From assembly GCF_002245625.1 (NCBI RefSeq), contig NZ_NOIG01000010.1, positions 279,308 to 343,307 of the forward strand: a stretch of DNA of 64,000 bases, read 5' to 3'. Shown here piece after piece: positions 55,846 to 64,000 of this stretch. The notes under the pieces are model-generated. The model was not told the origin of the DNA. It did no database searches and worked only from the letters and a program-made list of their open reading frames with translations. Position numbers and translations under genes: made by a program. This DNA comes from Acidovorax kalamii (GTDB lineage Bacteria > Pseudomonadota > Gammaproteobacteria > Burkholderiales > Burkholderiaceae_C). Position 1 is the stretch's first letter, and each line of letters starts with the position of its first letter.

Positions 55846-57012
55846 ATGAGCCGTCGTCAATTTCTGCTGCGCGCCACCCAGGCTGTCGCTGCCACCGGTC
55901 TGCCCGCCTGGGCCCACCACGCCCTGGCCGCTGAAGAGGCGCTGACCGCCCGCTCCATCACCCTGGGCTGCTCGATTGCGCTCACCGGCCCGCTGGGCCA
56001 GGCCGGCATCGAACAGCTCGCGGGCATGAAGGCTGCGTTTGCCGAAGTGAACGCCGCGGGCGGCGTGCATGGCCGCGAAATCCGTGTGGATGCCAAGGAC
56101 GACGGCTACGTGGCCGCGCGCACGCTCAAGAACGTGACCGAGATGGTCGAGGCGCAGTCCATGTTTGCGCTGATCTCGCCGCTGGGCACGGCCAACACCG
56201 CGTCCATCCTGCCGCTCGTCGAGTCCAAGGGCATCCCCACTGTGGGCCCCGTGACGGGTGCCACCTCGCTGCGCGCACCCGGCAACAAGCATGTGTTCTT
56301 CTTGCGCCCCACCTACCGCGAGGAAACCCAGCGCCTGGTCAAGCAGATCGTGGACATGGGCCTCAAGCGCATTGCCGTGGTGTACCTGGACAACCCCTTC
56401 GGCAAGGAAGTGCTCAAGGACATGTCTGCGGCGCTCGATGAGATCAAGGTCGAGCGCGGCGGCGAATTTGCGCTGGCCGTGGACGGCAAGAACGGCGCCG
56501 AGCTGGCCGACAAGGTGGCTGCCGAGCGCCCCGGTGCCGTGCTGCTGGCCACCACGGGCACGGCCAACACGGCCTTTGTGCAGGCCTTCCGCGCCAAGGC
56601 CCAGGGCGTGCCGCTGGCGGGCCTGTCGGTGACGGTGATCTCGTCCGAGCTGCCCAAGCTGGCCGCATCCACGCGCGGCCTGGCACTGGTGCAGGTGTTC
56701 CCCGACGCCAACTCGCAGAAGTCGGTGGTGGTGCGCAAGTTCCAGAGCACCATGAAAGCCACCGGCGGGGACGCTGCCTACCTCAACAGCGGCAGTGCGC
56801 TCGAAGGCTGGCTCAACGCCCAGATCATGATCGAGGGCCTGAAAAACGCAGGCAAGGAACCCACCCGCGAGCGCCTGCGCGCAGGCCTGGCCAGCATCCG
56901 CGCGTTGTCGTTTGGCGACTTCAACGTGGGCTTTGGCAACAAGGCGCCCTACATCGGTTCGGACGCGATCTATCTGGCCGTGTATGCGGAGAACGGGCGG
57001 CGGATCAGCTGA
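55846..57012 (+). CDS. ABC transporter substrate-binding protein (Peripla_BP_6)
   Basis: A 388-residue periplasmic receptor. The N-terminus has a twin-arginine motif (SRRQFLLRATQAVAATGLPA) and cleaves near ALAAEE. The fold shows ITLGCSIALTGPLGQAGIEQ, FAEVNAAGGVHGREIRVDAK and IAVVYLDNPFGKEVLKDMSA, typical of LivJ-like receptors for amino acids, amides or aromatics. No permease or ATPase genes are linked, so it is a second orphan receptor in this window; its sequence differs clearly from that at 25139. The ligand is unknown. Confidence 0.88.
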   Translation: MSRRQFLLRATQAVAATGLPAWAHHALAAEEALTARSITLGCSIALTGPLGQAGIEQLAGMKAAFAEVNAAGGVHGREIRVDAKDDGYVAARTLKNVTEMVEAQSMFALISPLGTANTASILPLVESKGIPTVGPVTGATSLRAPGNKHVFFLRPTYREETQRLVKQIVDMGLKRIAVVYLDNPFGKEVLKDMSAALDEIKVERGGEFALAVDGKNGAELADKVAAERPGAVLLATTGTANTAFVQAFRAKAQGVPLAGLSVTVISSELPKLAASTRGLALVQVFPDANSQKSVVVRKFQSTMKATGGDAAYLNSGSALEGWLNAQIMIEGLKNAGKEPTRERLRAGLASIRALSFGDFNVGFGNKAPYIGSDAIYLAVYAENGRRIS

Positions 57013-57055
57013 GCAGGCTTGGTGGTGACGCCGTGCTGGGGCCGCTCAGGCGGCG

Positions 57056-58036
57056 TCAGGCCAGGGGGCGGGCGGGCTCCAGCGCCCCGCTGAGCCGGTC
57101 GTGCAGTTCCACCACAGGCAGCACCGCCATGTGCTGGGCGCCGCTGCCCACCGTTGCAAGCCAGTGGCAGGCGGCGTATTGCGCGGCGCGTTGCTCGTAG
57201 TGCTGCACCCATGCTTGGCGCTGGGGTAGCCGCTCTGGTTCCACGGGCCAGACGCCGGGCCGTGGGCGCATGTGCTGGTCGATGCCCATGCGCCAGGGTT
57301 TGCCCGTCAGACGAGCCCTGAAACAGCGCTGGTTGGTGCACATCCGCACATACAGAGGGTCTGCACCAACGGCAGAGAAAAATGCCTGCGCTTCGGCGCT
57401 CAGCGGGTCCACCGGCCCCTGGGTGGTCAGCAGGCGCAGCCCCGCAGGCGTGCGGTAAACCCGCACGGCCCAATGGGGGTGTTGCTGGACAAAGGCCTGC
57501 AGCCCGGCCATGGCCTGTGCCTGCGGGCCGCCCTGCAGGGCGTGGGCCAGGCGCTGCAGCAGCTTGGCCAGGGGCGATGTGAACAGCAGCAGGGCCAGGA
57601 TGCCCACCGCAAAACCCCAGCCGCCCAGCACCCAGCGCGCCGGCAGCAGCACGGCCACCACCAGCAGGGCCGCCGCCACGGTGTGCAGCTTCCAGCTGGC
57701 ACCGGTGGCGAAATCCACATCCGCAAAGAGCACGTCGGGCGTATTCAGACAGTGCGCGCCATAGGTGTTGCGTGTGATCACGGTGTCGCCATGGCGCTCC
57801 AGCACTTCCTCGCGGATGGGGACACCTTCTGCACCGTTGTAGGCCACCTTGCGCTCGCGGCGGGGTGTTGCATGGTCTTGCAGTACCTGTGCCAGCGCGG
57901 CATCCGCCCGGGCGTCGGCCATGGCCTGTGCTTCGGCCTCGCTGGTGTCTGACCAGCCCCAGCGCTGGACGGTGACCTTCTTGCGGCCCAGGCCGTGCTG
58001 GCGGCGCGCTTCTGCCCAATGGTTGGCAACGATCAT
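57056..58036 (-). CDS. Conserved hypothetical membrane protein
   Basis: A 326-residue protein I cannot assign to a named family. The first 110 residues are soluble and mention no known motif (NHWAEARRQHGLGRKKVTVQ). Two adjacent hydrophobic segments follow near 118-157 (LHTVAAALLVVAVLLPARWV, GGWGFAVGILALLLFTSPLA), then a cytoplasmic part with VRVYRTPAGLRLLTTQGPVD and two cysteines in VRMCTNQRCFRARLTGKPWR. GGAGG lies at good spacing before ATG 58036, supporting a real gene. It converges with the substrate-binding gene over a weak hairpin. Confidence 0.75.
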   Translation of the reverse strand: MIVANHWAEARRQHGLGRKKVTVQRWGWSDTSEAEAQAMADARADAALAQVLQDHATPRRERKVAYNGAEGVPIREEVLERHGDTVITRNTYGAHCLNTPDVLFADVDFATGASWKLHTVAAALLVVAVLLPARWVLGGWGFAVGILALLLFTSPLAKLLQRLAHALQGGPQAQAMAGLQAFVQQHPHWAVRVYRTPAGLRLLTTQGPVDPLSAEAQAFFSAVGADPLYVRMCTNQRCFRARLTGKPWRMGIDQHMRPRPGVWPVEPERLPQRQAWVQHYEQRAAQYAACHWLATVGSGAQHMAVLPVVELHDRLSGALEPARPLA

Positions 58037-58098
58037 GTGTGGTTCCCTCCGGGCCGCAATCTACACCGGCTGCGGCGGGGTGGCACGGCGCCGCCGCA

Positions 58099-58695
58099 TC
58101 ACACCCAGCCGATCGCCCCCAATACCGCCCCCGCGCCCAGCATCCACAGCAGATGCAGCTTGGTGCGCCACACCAGCAGCACGGTGGCGCCGCTCAGCAG
58201 CCACAGGGGCCAGGCCTCGGCGGGGCCGCCGTGGGCGCGCGCCAGCACCCACGAGGTGGCCAGCAGCAGGCCGATCACCACGGGCGCCATGCCTTGCTTG
58301 AAGGCGCGCACGCCCCGGCGTTCGCGGTTGCGGTGGCCCCAGCGCGTGGCCAGCCAGGTGAGCAGGCTGCTGGGCAGCATCACGCCCAGCATGCACACCG
58401 CCATGCCCAGTGCGCCCAGCAGCCAGCCCGCCACGCCGGGGCCACCCGCGTTGATGCCCACGTTCCAGCCCAGCAGGGCGATGAAGAGCACGTTGGGGCC
58501 GGGGGCGGCCTGGGCGATGGCGATGGAGGCGTTGAACTGCGGGTTGGTAAGCCAGGCCTGGCGTTCGACGAGAAAGCGGTGCATGTCGGGCGCGGTGGCA
58601 ATGGCGCCGCCCACGGCCAGCAGCGACAGCGACATGTAGTACAGGAACAGGTTCAGCCAGTCCATCGGGCCGAGGGTGAGGGCGAGGCTGTTCAT
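58099..58695 (-). CDS. Chromate transporter, C-terminal-half protein
   Basis: A 198-residue membrane protein, one half of a two-gene chromate (CHR family) transporter. It has five to six helices, with the family segments LLAVGGAIATAPDMHRFLVE and IAIAQAAPGPNVLFIALLGW, the latter being the conserved APGPN motif. Its start overlaps the stop of the partner as ATGA. Together they make the short-chain form that exports chromate by proton exchange. Substrate is assigned by family only. Confidence 0.88.
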   Translation of the reverse strand: MNSLALTLGPMDWLNLFLYYMSLSLLAVGGAIATAPDMHRFLVERQAWLTNPQFNASIAIAQAAPGPNVLFIALLGWNVGINAGGPGVAGWLLGALGMAVCMLGVMLPSSLLTWLATRWGHRNRERRGVRAFKQGMAPVVIGLLLATSWVLARAHGGPAEAWPLWLLSGATVLLVWRTKLHLLWMLGAGAVLGAIGWV

Positions 58696-59300
58696 GGTGC
58701 GAGCTTCCTCCAGGTCAGCACGCAGGCCGCGCCGCCAATCACCGGCAGGATCCACCAGAGCGGCCAGCGCAGCACCACCATGGCCACGATGGTCAGCGCC
58801 AGGAAAGCCACGCACAGCGGGCGGCCCAGCGGGTGGCTTTTGATGGAGCTGAACAGCTTGATGGCCACCCCGGCGATCAGCCCGGCCGCCACCGCGCCCA
58901 TGCCGCGCAGCGCACCGGCCACGGCCGGGTGGCTGGCGAACTGCGCATAGACCACGGCCAGCGCCAGCACCAGGATCAGCGGAAAGGTCAGCATGCCTGC
59001 CAGCGCCGCGAACGCGCCGCGCAGGCCAAAGTAGCGGTCACCGATCATGATGCTGAGGTTGACCACATTGGGGCCCGGCATGATCTGCGCCACGGCCCAG
59101 TCCTCGACGAACTCCTCGTTCGTCATCCAGCGTTTTTTCTCGACCAGCTCGCGCTGCACCACGGCCAGCACGCCGCCAAAACCCTGCAGGGCCAGCCAGG
59201 TGAAGGACCAGAACAGATCGGCCGGATTGCGCGGCTGGGGCCGGGGAGGGGGCTCGGGGGAGGCGGGGAGCGCGGAGGTCAGATTGGCAGCAGGGGCCAT
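58692..59300 (-). CDS. Chromate transporter, N-terminal-half protein
   Basis: A 202-residue membrane protein, the first half of the pair. It shows LFWSFTWLALQGFGGVLAVV, QRELVEKKRWMTNEEFVEDW and AVAQIMPGPNVVNLSIMIGD with the PGPN motif, then several helices. A Pro-rich tail of about 25 residues precedes the first helix. No Shine-Dalgarno precedes ATG 59300; a dispersed repeat copy begins 11 bases upstream and would lie in the 5' leader. Confidence 0.88.
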   Translation of the reverse strand: MAPAANLTSALPASPEPPPRPQPRNPADLFWSFTWLALQGFGGVLAVVQRELVEKKRWMTNEEFVEDWAVAQIMPGPNVVNLSIMIGDRYFGLRGAFAALAGMLTFPLILVLALAVVYAQFASHPAVAGALRGMGAVAAGLIAGVAIKLFSSIKSHPLGRPLCVAFLALTIVAMVVLRWPLWWILPVIGGAACVLTWRKLAP

Positions 59301-59310
59301 GATGAATAGT

Positions 59311-59363
59311 GCAAAAAATGGCCATTACCGCGCGTCTGTATTGCGGTAATAGCTATCAAATCA
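59311..59363 (+). repeat. Dispersed AGCTAT palindromic element, leader of the chromate transporter
   Basis: GCAAAAAATGGCC, TTACCGCGCG and TAATAGCTATCAAATCAG are in the family order; the copy is shorter than most. It abuts the start of the minus-strand transporter gene, so its transcript could fold over the start region. Confidence 0.7.
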
Positions 59364-59643
59364 GGAGTTTTTGGTGGGGCGGCCTTGGGTGGTGCGCCCC
59401 GTGCGCCATGTTACGCGTGCTGCGCGGCGGGCGAGGGCTGCGGGTGGGGCGCTGGCGTCGCGTTGTGGCAAGGCAGGGGCGGTGATTTGCGTCTGCACGG
59501 GGGATGGCACGCGGCTATGCTGCGCGCTGGGCGCAGCGGGCAGAGCACGGCACCTGTCCATTCTTTGCCGGGCACTTGGTACCTGAGGCCTGCGCAGCCC
59601 CTCCATCGATCACCCACAAGACCATCCAGAAGGACTCCCCGCC
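59364..59643. other. Noncoding gap before the FAH-family gene
   Basis: Together with the repeat this makes a gap of 343 bases between divergent genes. I see no convincing open frame and no clear promoter. GGACTCC at 59633-59639 holds a modest ribosome site for the gene at 59644. Confidence 0.5.
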
Positions 59644-60489
59644 ATGAAACTCCTCCGCTACGGCCAGCCCGGCGCCGAACGCCCCGGCCTGCTGGACGCC
59701 ACCGGCACGCTGCGCGACCTGTCCATGCTGCTGCCCGACATCGGCCCCGCCCAGCTCAGCCCGCGCACCCTGTCTGCCCTGGCCGCCATCGACGTGAGCC
59801 GCCTGCCGCCTGTCTACGGCACACCGCGCCTGGGCAGCCCGGTGGGGGGCGTGGGCAAGATCGTGTGTGTGGGGCTGAACTACGCCGACCACGCGCGCGA
59901 GGCCGGTCTGCAACCCCCCGCCGAGCCCGTGCTGTTCATGAAGGCCGTGACGGCGCTGAGCGGCCCCCACGACGATGTGCGCATCCCTGCCGGCGCGGTC
60001 AAGACCGACTGGGAGGTGGAGCTGGGCATCGTCATCGGCACCCGCGCGCGCAACGTGGCCAAGGCGCAGGCGCTGGAGCATGTGGCGGGCTATGTGCTGG
60101 CCAACGATGTGTCCGAACGCGCCTGGCAGATGGAGCGCGGCGGCCAGTGGGACAAAGGCAAGAGCCACGACACCTTCGCCCCCATCGGCCCCTGGCTGGT
60201 GACGTCCGACGAGGTGGGCGACCCGCACGCCATCGATCTGTGGCTGGAGGTGAACGGCCGCCGCGTGCAGAACGGCAGCACCCGCAACTTCATTTTTGAT
60301 GTGCCCACGGTGGTGTCGTACATCAGCGAGTTCATGACGCTGGAACCCGGCGACCTGATTCTGACCGGCACCCCTGCCGGCGTGGGTCTGGGCCAGAAGC
60401 CCGCTCCCTGGTTCCTGAAGCCTGGCGATGTGATGCGCCTGGGCGCGACCGGCCTGGGCGAGCAGGTGCAAAAGTGTGTAGGGGGTTGA
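59644..60489 (+). CDS. Fumarylacetoacetate hydrolase family enzyme
   Basis: A 281-residue enzyme. The FAH-fold signatures are IVCVGLNYADHAREAGLQPP, PVLFMKAVTALSGPHDDV and TDWEVELGIVIGTRARN, in which the glutamates bind the metal, followed by GYVLANDVSERAWQMERGGQ. DLILTGTPAGVGLG is the usual C-terminal loop. The subgroup covers ureidoglycolate lyase, 2,4-dioxo-3-deoxy sugar acid hydrolases and related C-C lyases; the exact substrate cannot be told. AAGGA precedes ATG 59644. Confidence 0.85.
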   Translation: MKLLRYGQPGAERPGLLDATGTLRDLSMLLPDIGPAQLSPRTLSALAAIDVSRLPPVYGTPRLGSPVGGVGKIVCVGLNYADHAREAGLQPPAEPVLFMKAVTALSGPHDDVRIPAGAVKTDWEVELGIVIGTRARNVAKAQALEHVAGYVLANDVSERAWQMERGGQWDKGKSHDTFAPIGPWLVTSDEVGDPHAIDLWLEVNGRRVQNGSTRNFIFDVPTVVSYISEFMTLEPGDLILTGTPAGVGLGQKPAPWFLKPGDVMRLGATGLGEQVQKCVGG

Positions 60490-60529
60490 GCTGACCTGAG
60501 CTTGTCGCCCAGGTCGGCAGCTTGCCCGG

Positions 60530-60817
60530 TTACTTGCCCAGCTTGCCGATCAGCAAGTGGTCCTTGGTGTTCCAGCCCGCTTCCTCAGGCGTGGCCACCT
60601 TGAAGAGCTTGAGATCCGCCAGGCTGGCGTGCTTGACGCGGAAGATCTTGAAGCTGGCCTGGTTCGCATAGGCCACCATGAACCAGATCGCGTCGCCGCT
60701 GGCCTGTGCGGGGTAGTGCACTTCGTGCCAGCACAGGTCGGCCTGGCTCTTGTGGGCCACCTCGCACACGCGGGCATCGGCCTGGTGCTCGTACTTCACT
60801 TCCAGGATCTTGGCCAT
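60530..60817 (-). CDS. DUF6150-like repeat protein
   Basis: A 95-residue protein made of about five 13-residue repeats, each starting V-x-[YH] with A-[DS] near position 7: VKYEHQADARVCE, VAHKSQADLCWHE, a longer VHYPAQASGDAIWFM, VAYANQASFKIFR and VKHASLADLKLFK. Such repeats suggest a small beta-rich fold, like the DUF6150 family. Function is unknown. AAAGGA precedes ATG 60817, which supports the start. It converges with the FAH gene. Confidence 0.75.
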   Translation of the reverse strand: MAKILEVKYEHQADARVCEVAHKSQADLCWHEVHYPAQASGDAIWFMVAYANQASFKIFRVKHASLADLKLFKVATPEEAGWNTKDHLLIGKLGK

Positions 60818-60940
60818 GGGCGTCCTTTGCTGGGGTTCTGGGGAATCCTGTGGTCTGCCGGTTTTGCAAACCCTGCAGTCGCAGTATCCAGGCTGGGCCG
60901 ACAAGGCGGGGCACTGACCGTACGATGCGCTGGGGATTTG

Positions 60941-60993
60941 AACAAAAACCCGGTTTGCGCGCTATGGTCATGGGTTGATAGCTACTGATTTCG
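60941..60993 (+). repeat. Dispersed AGCTAT palindromic element, intergenic copy
   Basis: AACAAAAACCCGG, TGCGCGCTATGGTCATGGG and TTGATAGCTACTGATTTC are in the family order. It lies between two minus-strand genes. Confidence 0.65.
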
Positions 60994-61032
60994 CAGCGTT
61001 GCTGGCGCATTGCCCCAAGTTCACCCGCGCCA

Positions 61033-61659
61033 TCAGTCCTCCACCTGCAGCGAGTCCACCCACACCAGCTCGCAGGCGCTGGCGCCCGAATCGGTCCGGG
61101 TGAGCGAACTGGTCCAGCGCCAGCCGCTTGCATGGCTCACCTCTACCAGCTTGCCGGTGATGCGTACCCACTGCCCCTTGCGGACCTTCGCCAAGGCTCG
61201 CTCCACCGTGGCGTCGGCCGCAATCATGTGCATGTTGGCAGACGACTCGATGATCTCCTGCAACGGGATGGGCGGCTGGTCGCGCCAGAAATAGCGGTAC
61301 CAGCGGCCGCCCTGGGAAATTCTGAGCAGCCCGTACACCGCCGGGTCGGCCATGCGCTGCCAGCCCAGCGCCAGGTCGGTGCGCGACAAGTCCGCCTCCT
61401 TGCCCAGCGAGTAGTCCTCGCGCGACAGCACCCGCGCGCGCACCGCAAAGTTCGCCAACGGCTTGATCTCGTACCCTTGCCGCACAAACGGCGCATCGCG
61501 CGTGGCCGTCTGCACGGGGGTGTCGGCAAACGGCTGCTGTTGTGTGGTGCCCACCGGGTTGCGCAGCCGCTGGTCGGCCCGGTGAACCCGCAGCTTCTCT
61601 ATGGCGAAAAACGCGATCAGCAGCGCGATGGCGATCTTGACGACGGTGGAGAGGCTCAT
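61033..61659 (-). CDS. Conserved hypothetical membrane-anchored protein
   Basis: A 208-residue protein. One N-terminal helix (STVVKIAIALLIAFFAIEKL) anchors a soluble domain with the segments NFAVRARVLSREDYSLGKEA, DLALGWQRMADPAVYGLLRI and GGRWYRYFWRDQPPIPLQEI, then a tail with SSANMHMIAADATVERALAK. It has no catalytic motif I recognise. The conserved aromatic-rich centre suggests a genuine family. No close operon partner is visible. Confidence 0.75.
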   Translation of the reverse strand: MSLSTVVKIAIALLIAFFAIEKLRVHRADQRLRNPVGTTQQQPFADTPVQTATRDAPFVRQGYEIKPLANFAVRARVLSREDYSLGKEADLSRTDLALGWQRMADPAVYGLLRISQGGRWYRYFWRDQPPIPLQEIIESSANMHMIAADATVERALAKVRKGQWVRITGKLVEVSHASGWRWTSSLTRTDSGASACELVWVDSLQVED

Positions 61660-61758
61660 GGTGCGGCAGGCCGGGCAGAGGGGCGTGGTGGCACCGGATT
61701 GTGCGCAGAAGCGGTGGGTGCGCCAATCCGTTGCCGAAGGCGCACCCTGAATGCGCCC

Positions 61759-62799
<1,041 letters not shown>

Positions 62800-62966
62800 A
62801 TGGTTCCTTTGGGTAGTGGCAGGTGCCTGAGGCAAAGAAGTGAATGTTCTGCCTGTGAGCACCCTCCCGCAAGCGCTTCTGGTCTGAATGCACTGTCCGG
62901 CCAGGCCGCACAATGGCCGCGCCATGCCGCCCTTTGCGGACCGGTGGGTGTGGAACAATCCGCCCC

Positions 62967-63863
62967 ATGCCTGCACCCCTTGACCTCCAGCACCTGCGCG
63001 CCTTCATGGCCGTGGCCGAGTGGCGCAGCTTTCGGCGCGCGGCCCGGGCGCTGAGCCTGTCGCCGTCGTCGGTAAGCCAGGCCGTGCGCACGCTGGAAGA
63101 GCGGCTGGGCGTGCCCCTGCTGCAGCGCAGCACGCGCAGCGTGGCCATGACCCAGGCGGGCACCCAGCTGCGGGCCCAGCTCACGCCGGTGATGCAGGGG
63201 TTGGACGGCGCGCTGGCCGAAGCGGCCCAGTGGGGCCAGGAGGTGCGTGGGCACTTGCGGCTCAATGTGCCGCGCAGCGCCGCCGACCTGCTGCTCGGCC
63301 CTTTGCTGGGCGGCTTCTTGAAGGCCCACCCCGGCGTGGCGCTGGAGGTGCGCACCCAGGACGGGCTGGTGGACATCGTGCGCGAGGGCTTCGATGCGGG
63401 CATCCGCTTCCCCGAAGCCCTGCCGCAGGACATGGTGGCCGTGCCCATCGGGCCGCAGCAGCGGTTTGCCGTGGTGGCTGCCCCCGCATTGGCCACCGCC
63501 CTGGGCGTACCCGAAACCCCGCACGACCTGCTGCAGCGGCCCTGCGTGCGCCAGCGCTTCCCCAGCGGGGCGCTGTACCGCTGGCAATTTGTGCCCCCGG
63601 GCGAAGGGGCCCAGGCCTTTGACCTGGCCGTGGAAGGCCCGCTCACCGTGGACGACCAGCGCCTGGCCCTGCGCGCTGCGTTGGGGGGCGCAGGCTGGGC
63701 CTATGTGTACGAAGCCATGGCCCAGCCCCACCTGCGCGCGGGCCACCTGGTCCAGGCCCTGGCCGACTGGTGCCCGGCCGAGCCTGGCTTTGCGCTGTAT
63801 TACCCCGGGCGCAAGCAGGTCAGCCCGGCGCTGCGCGCCTTGATTGGATGGCTGCGGGGGTAG
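62967..63863 (+). CDS. LysR family transcriptional regulator
   Basis: A 298-residue regulator. The winged helix is LDLQHLRAFMAVAEWRSFRR then SLSPSSVSQAVRTLEERLGV; the effector domain follows from about 92 (HLRLNVPRSAADLLLGPLLG). AACAAT ends about 8 bases before ATG 62967 without a Shine-Dalgarno, another possible leaderless start. Its stop codon TAG is the first TAG of a tract of GGGGTA repeats, so the end of the gene is made by that tract. It is divergent from the aldo/keto reductase. Confidence 0.9.
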   Translation: MPAPLDLQHLRAFMAVAEWRSFRRAARALSLSPSSVSQAVRTLEERLGVPLLQRSTRSVAMTQAGTQLRAQLTPVMQGLDGALAEAAQWGQEVRGHLRLNVPRSAADLLLGPLLGGFLKAHPGVALEVRTQDGLVDIVREGFDAGIRFPEALPQDMVAVPIGPQQRFAVVAAPALATALGVPETPHDLLQRPCVRQRFPSGALYRWQFVPPGEGAQAFDLAVEGPLTVDDQRLALRAALGGAGWAYVYEAMAQPHLRAGHLVQALADWCPAEPGFALYYPGRKQVSPALRALIGWLRG

Positions 63864-63919
63864 GGGTAGGGGTAGGGGTAGGGGTAGGGGTAGGGGTAGG
63901 GGTAGGGGTAGGGGTAGGG
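63857..63919. repeat. Tandem GGGGTA hexamer repeat, ten copies
   Basis: Ten uninterrupted copies of GGGGTA followed by GGG. It overlaps the end of the LysR gene and supplies its stop. Runs of four G at 6-base intervals on one strand can form G-quadruplexes, and such tracts change length by slippage. Confidence 0.95.
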
Positions 63920-63965
63920 CGGTTTTTGCCGAGGAGTCAGTTTTCAGGCCAATGTTGCGGGATGA

Positions 63966-64000
63966 TCAAAAATGATAGCTGCTTGGGCATGATGGATGCG
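63966..64000 (+). repeat. Dispersed AGCTAT palindromic element, partial copy at window end
   Basis: TCAAAAATGATAGCTGC followed by TGATGGATGCG matches the start of the family as seen at 17487 and 29015. The rest lies outside the window. Confidence 0.5.

Noticed and set aside
63857..63919. CRISPR or telomere
   Set aside because: Units are 6 bp with no spacers, and the tract is internal to a chromosome-like region with a gene on one side and an ordinary repeat on the other.

Overview
The window is a stretch of a GC-rich bacterial chromosome with dense genes, short intergenic gaps and many 4-base ATGA or GTGA gene overlaps. The imuA-imuB-dnaE2 mutasome, the split chromate transporter, the gluQ-trmB operon and a recurring AGCTAT/ATAGC repeat together suggest a betaproteobacterium of the Comamonadaceae, close to Acidovorax. 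This placement rests on recognised gene types, not on a search. I see no phage, insertion sequence, CRISPR array, rRNA or replication origin; the only RNA gene is one tRNA-Gly.

Layout. 1-2.4 kb: the end of an FAD oxidoreductase, a GntR regulator and two tandem paralogous secreted proteins. 2.4-3.7 kb: an HD-GYP phosphodiesterase. 3.9-9.7 kb: the SOS mutasome imuA-imuB-dnaE2 behind a LexA box. 9.7-15.8 kb: an RNA pseudouridine synthase, a chemoreceptor, tRNA-Gly(CCC), a thiosulfate sulfurtransferase with a YeeE-type permease, and a small lipoprotein. 15.9-27.3 kb: a minus-strand catabolic region whose enzymes match trans-4-hydroxy-L-proline degradation: 2-epimerase, three-subunit D-hydroxyproline dehydrogenase, a DapA-type deaminase, a semialdehyde dehydrogenase, a TRAP transporter, an orphan ABC binding protein and a GntR/FCD regulator. 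27.6-33.3 kb: alaS and a large sensor HD-GYP protein. 33.4-37.4 kb: a minus operon with a renalase-like oxidoreductase, gluQ, trmB and a diguanylate cyclase. 37.5-41.7 kb: a LysR gene divergent from a pirin/DoxX/flavodoxin/OsmC/pirin operon. 41.7-49.5 kb: a GGDEF-EAL protein, a solute-binding protein, trhO, a MinD/FlhG-type ATPase, another diguanylate cyclase and a SulP transporter. 49.6-64 kb: a BON lipoprotein, a metC-like lyase, a DUF2189 protein, divergent tesA/ybbA, rlmB, a sirtuin, an ABC binding protein, a chromate transporter pair, a fumarylacetoacetate hydrolase family enzyme, a DUF6150 protein, an aldo/keto reductase and a LysR regulator.

How genes work together. Five cyclic-di-GMP genes (two HD-GYP, two GGDEF, one GGDEF-EAL) lie in 64 kb. 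The SOS set would make error-prone polymerase after DNA damage. The hydroxyproline region would carry the substrate from uptake to the level of 2-oxoglutarate.

The most unusual signal is a dispersed, AT-richer, imperfectly palindromic element of about 55-70 bp, with at least ten copies or parts here. Most are intergenic, but two clear copies are translated in frame inside dnaE2 and gluQ, in opposite orientations, and a weaker one lies in alaS. Other notable signals are ten tandem GGGGTA hexamers at the end of a LysR gene, a ten-C run at the start of a dehydrogenase subunit gene, and a group of genes with a -10-like hexamer only 6-9 bases before the start codon, suggesting leaderless mRNAs.
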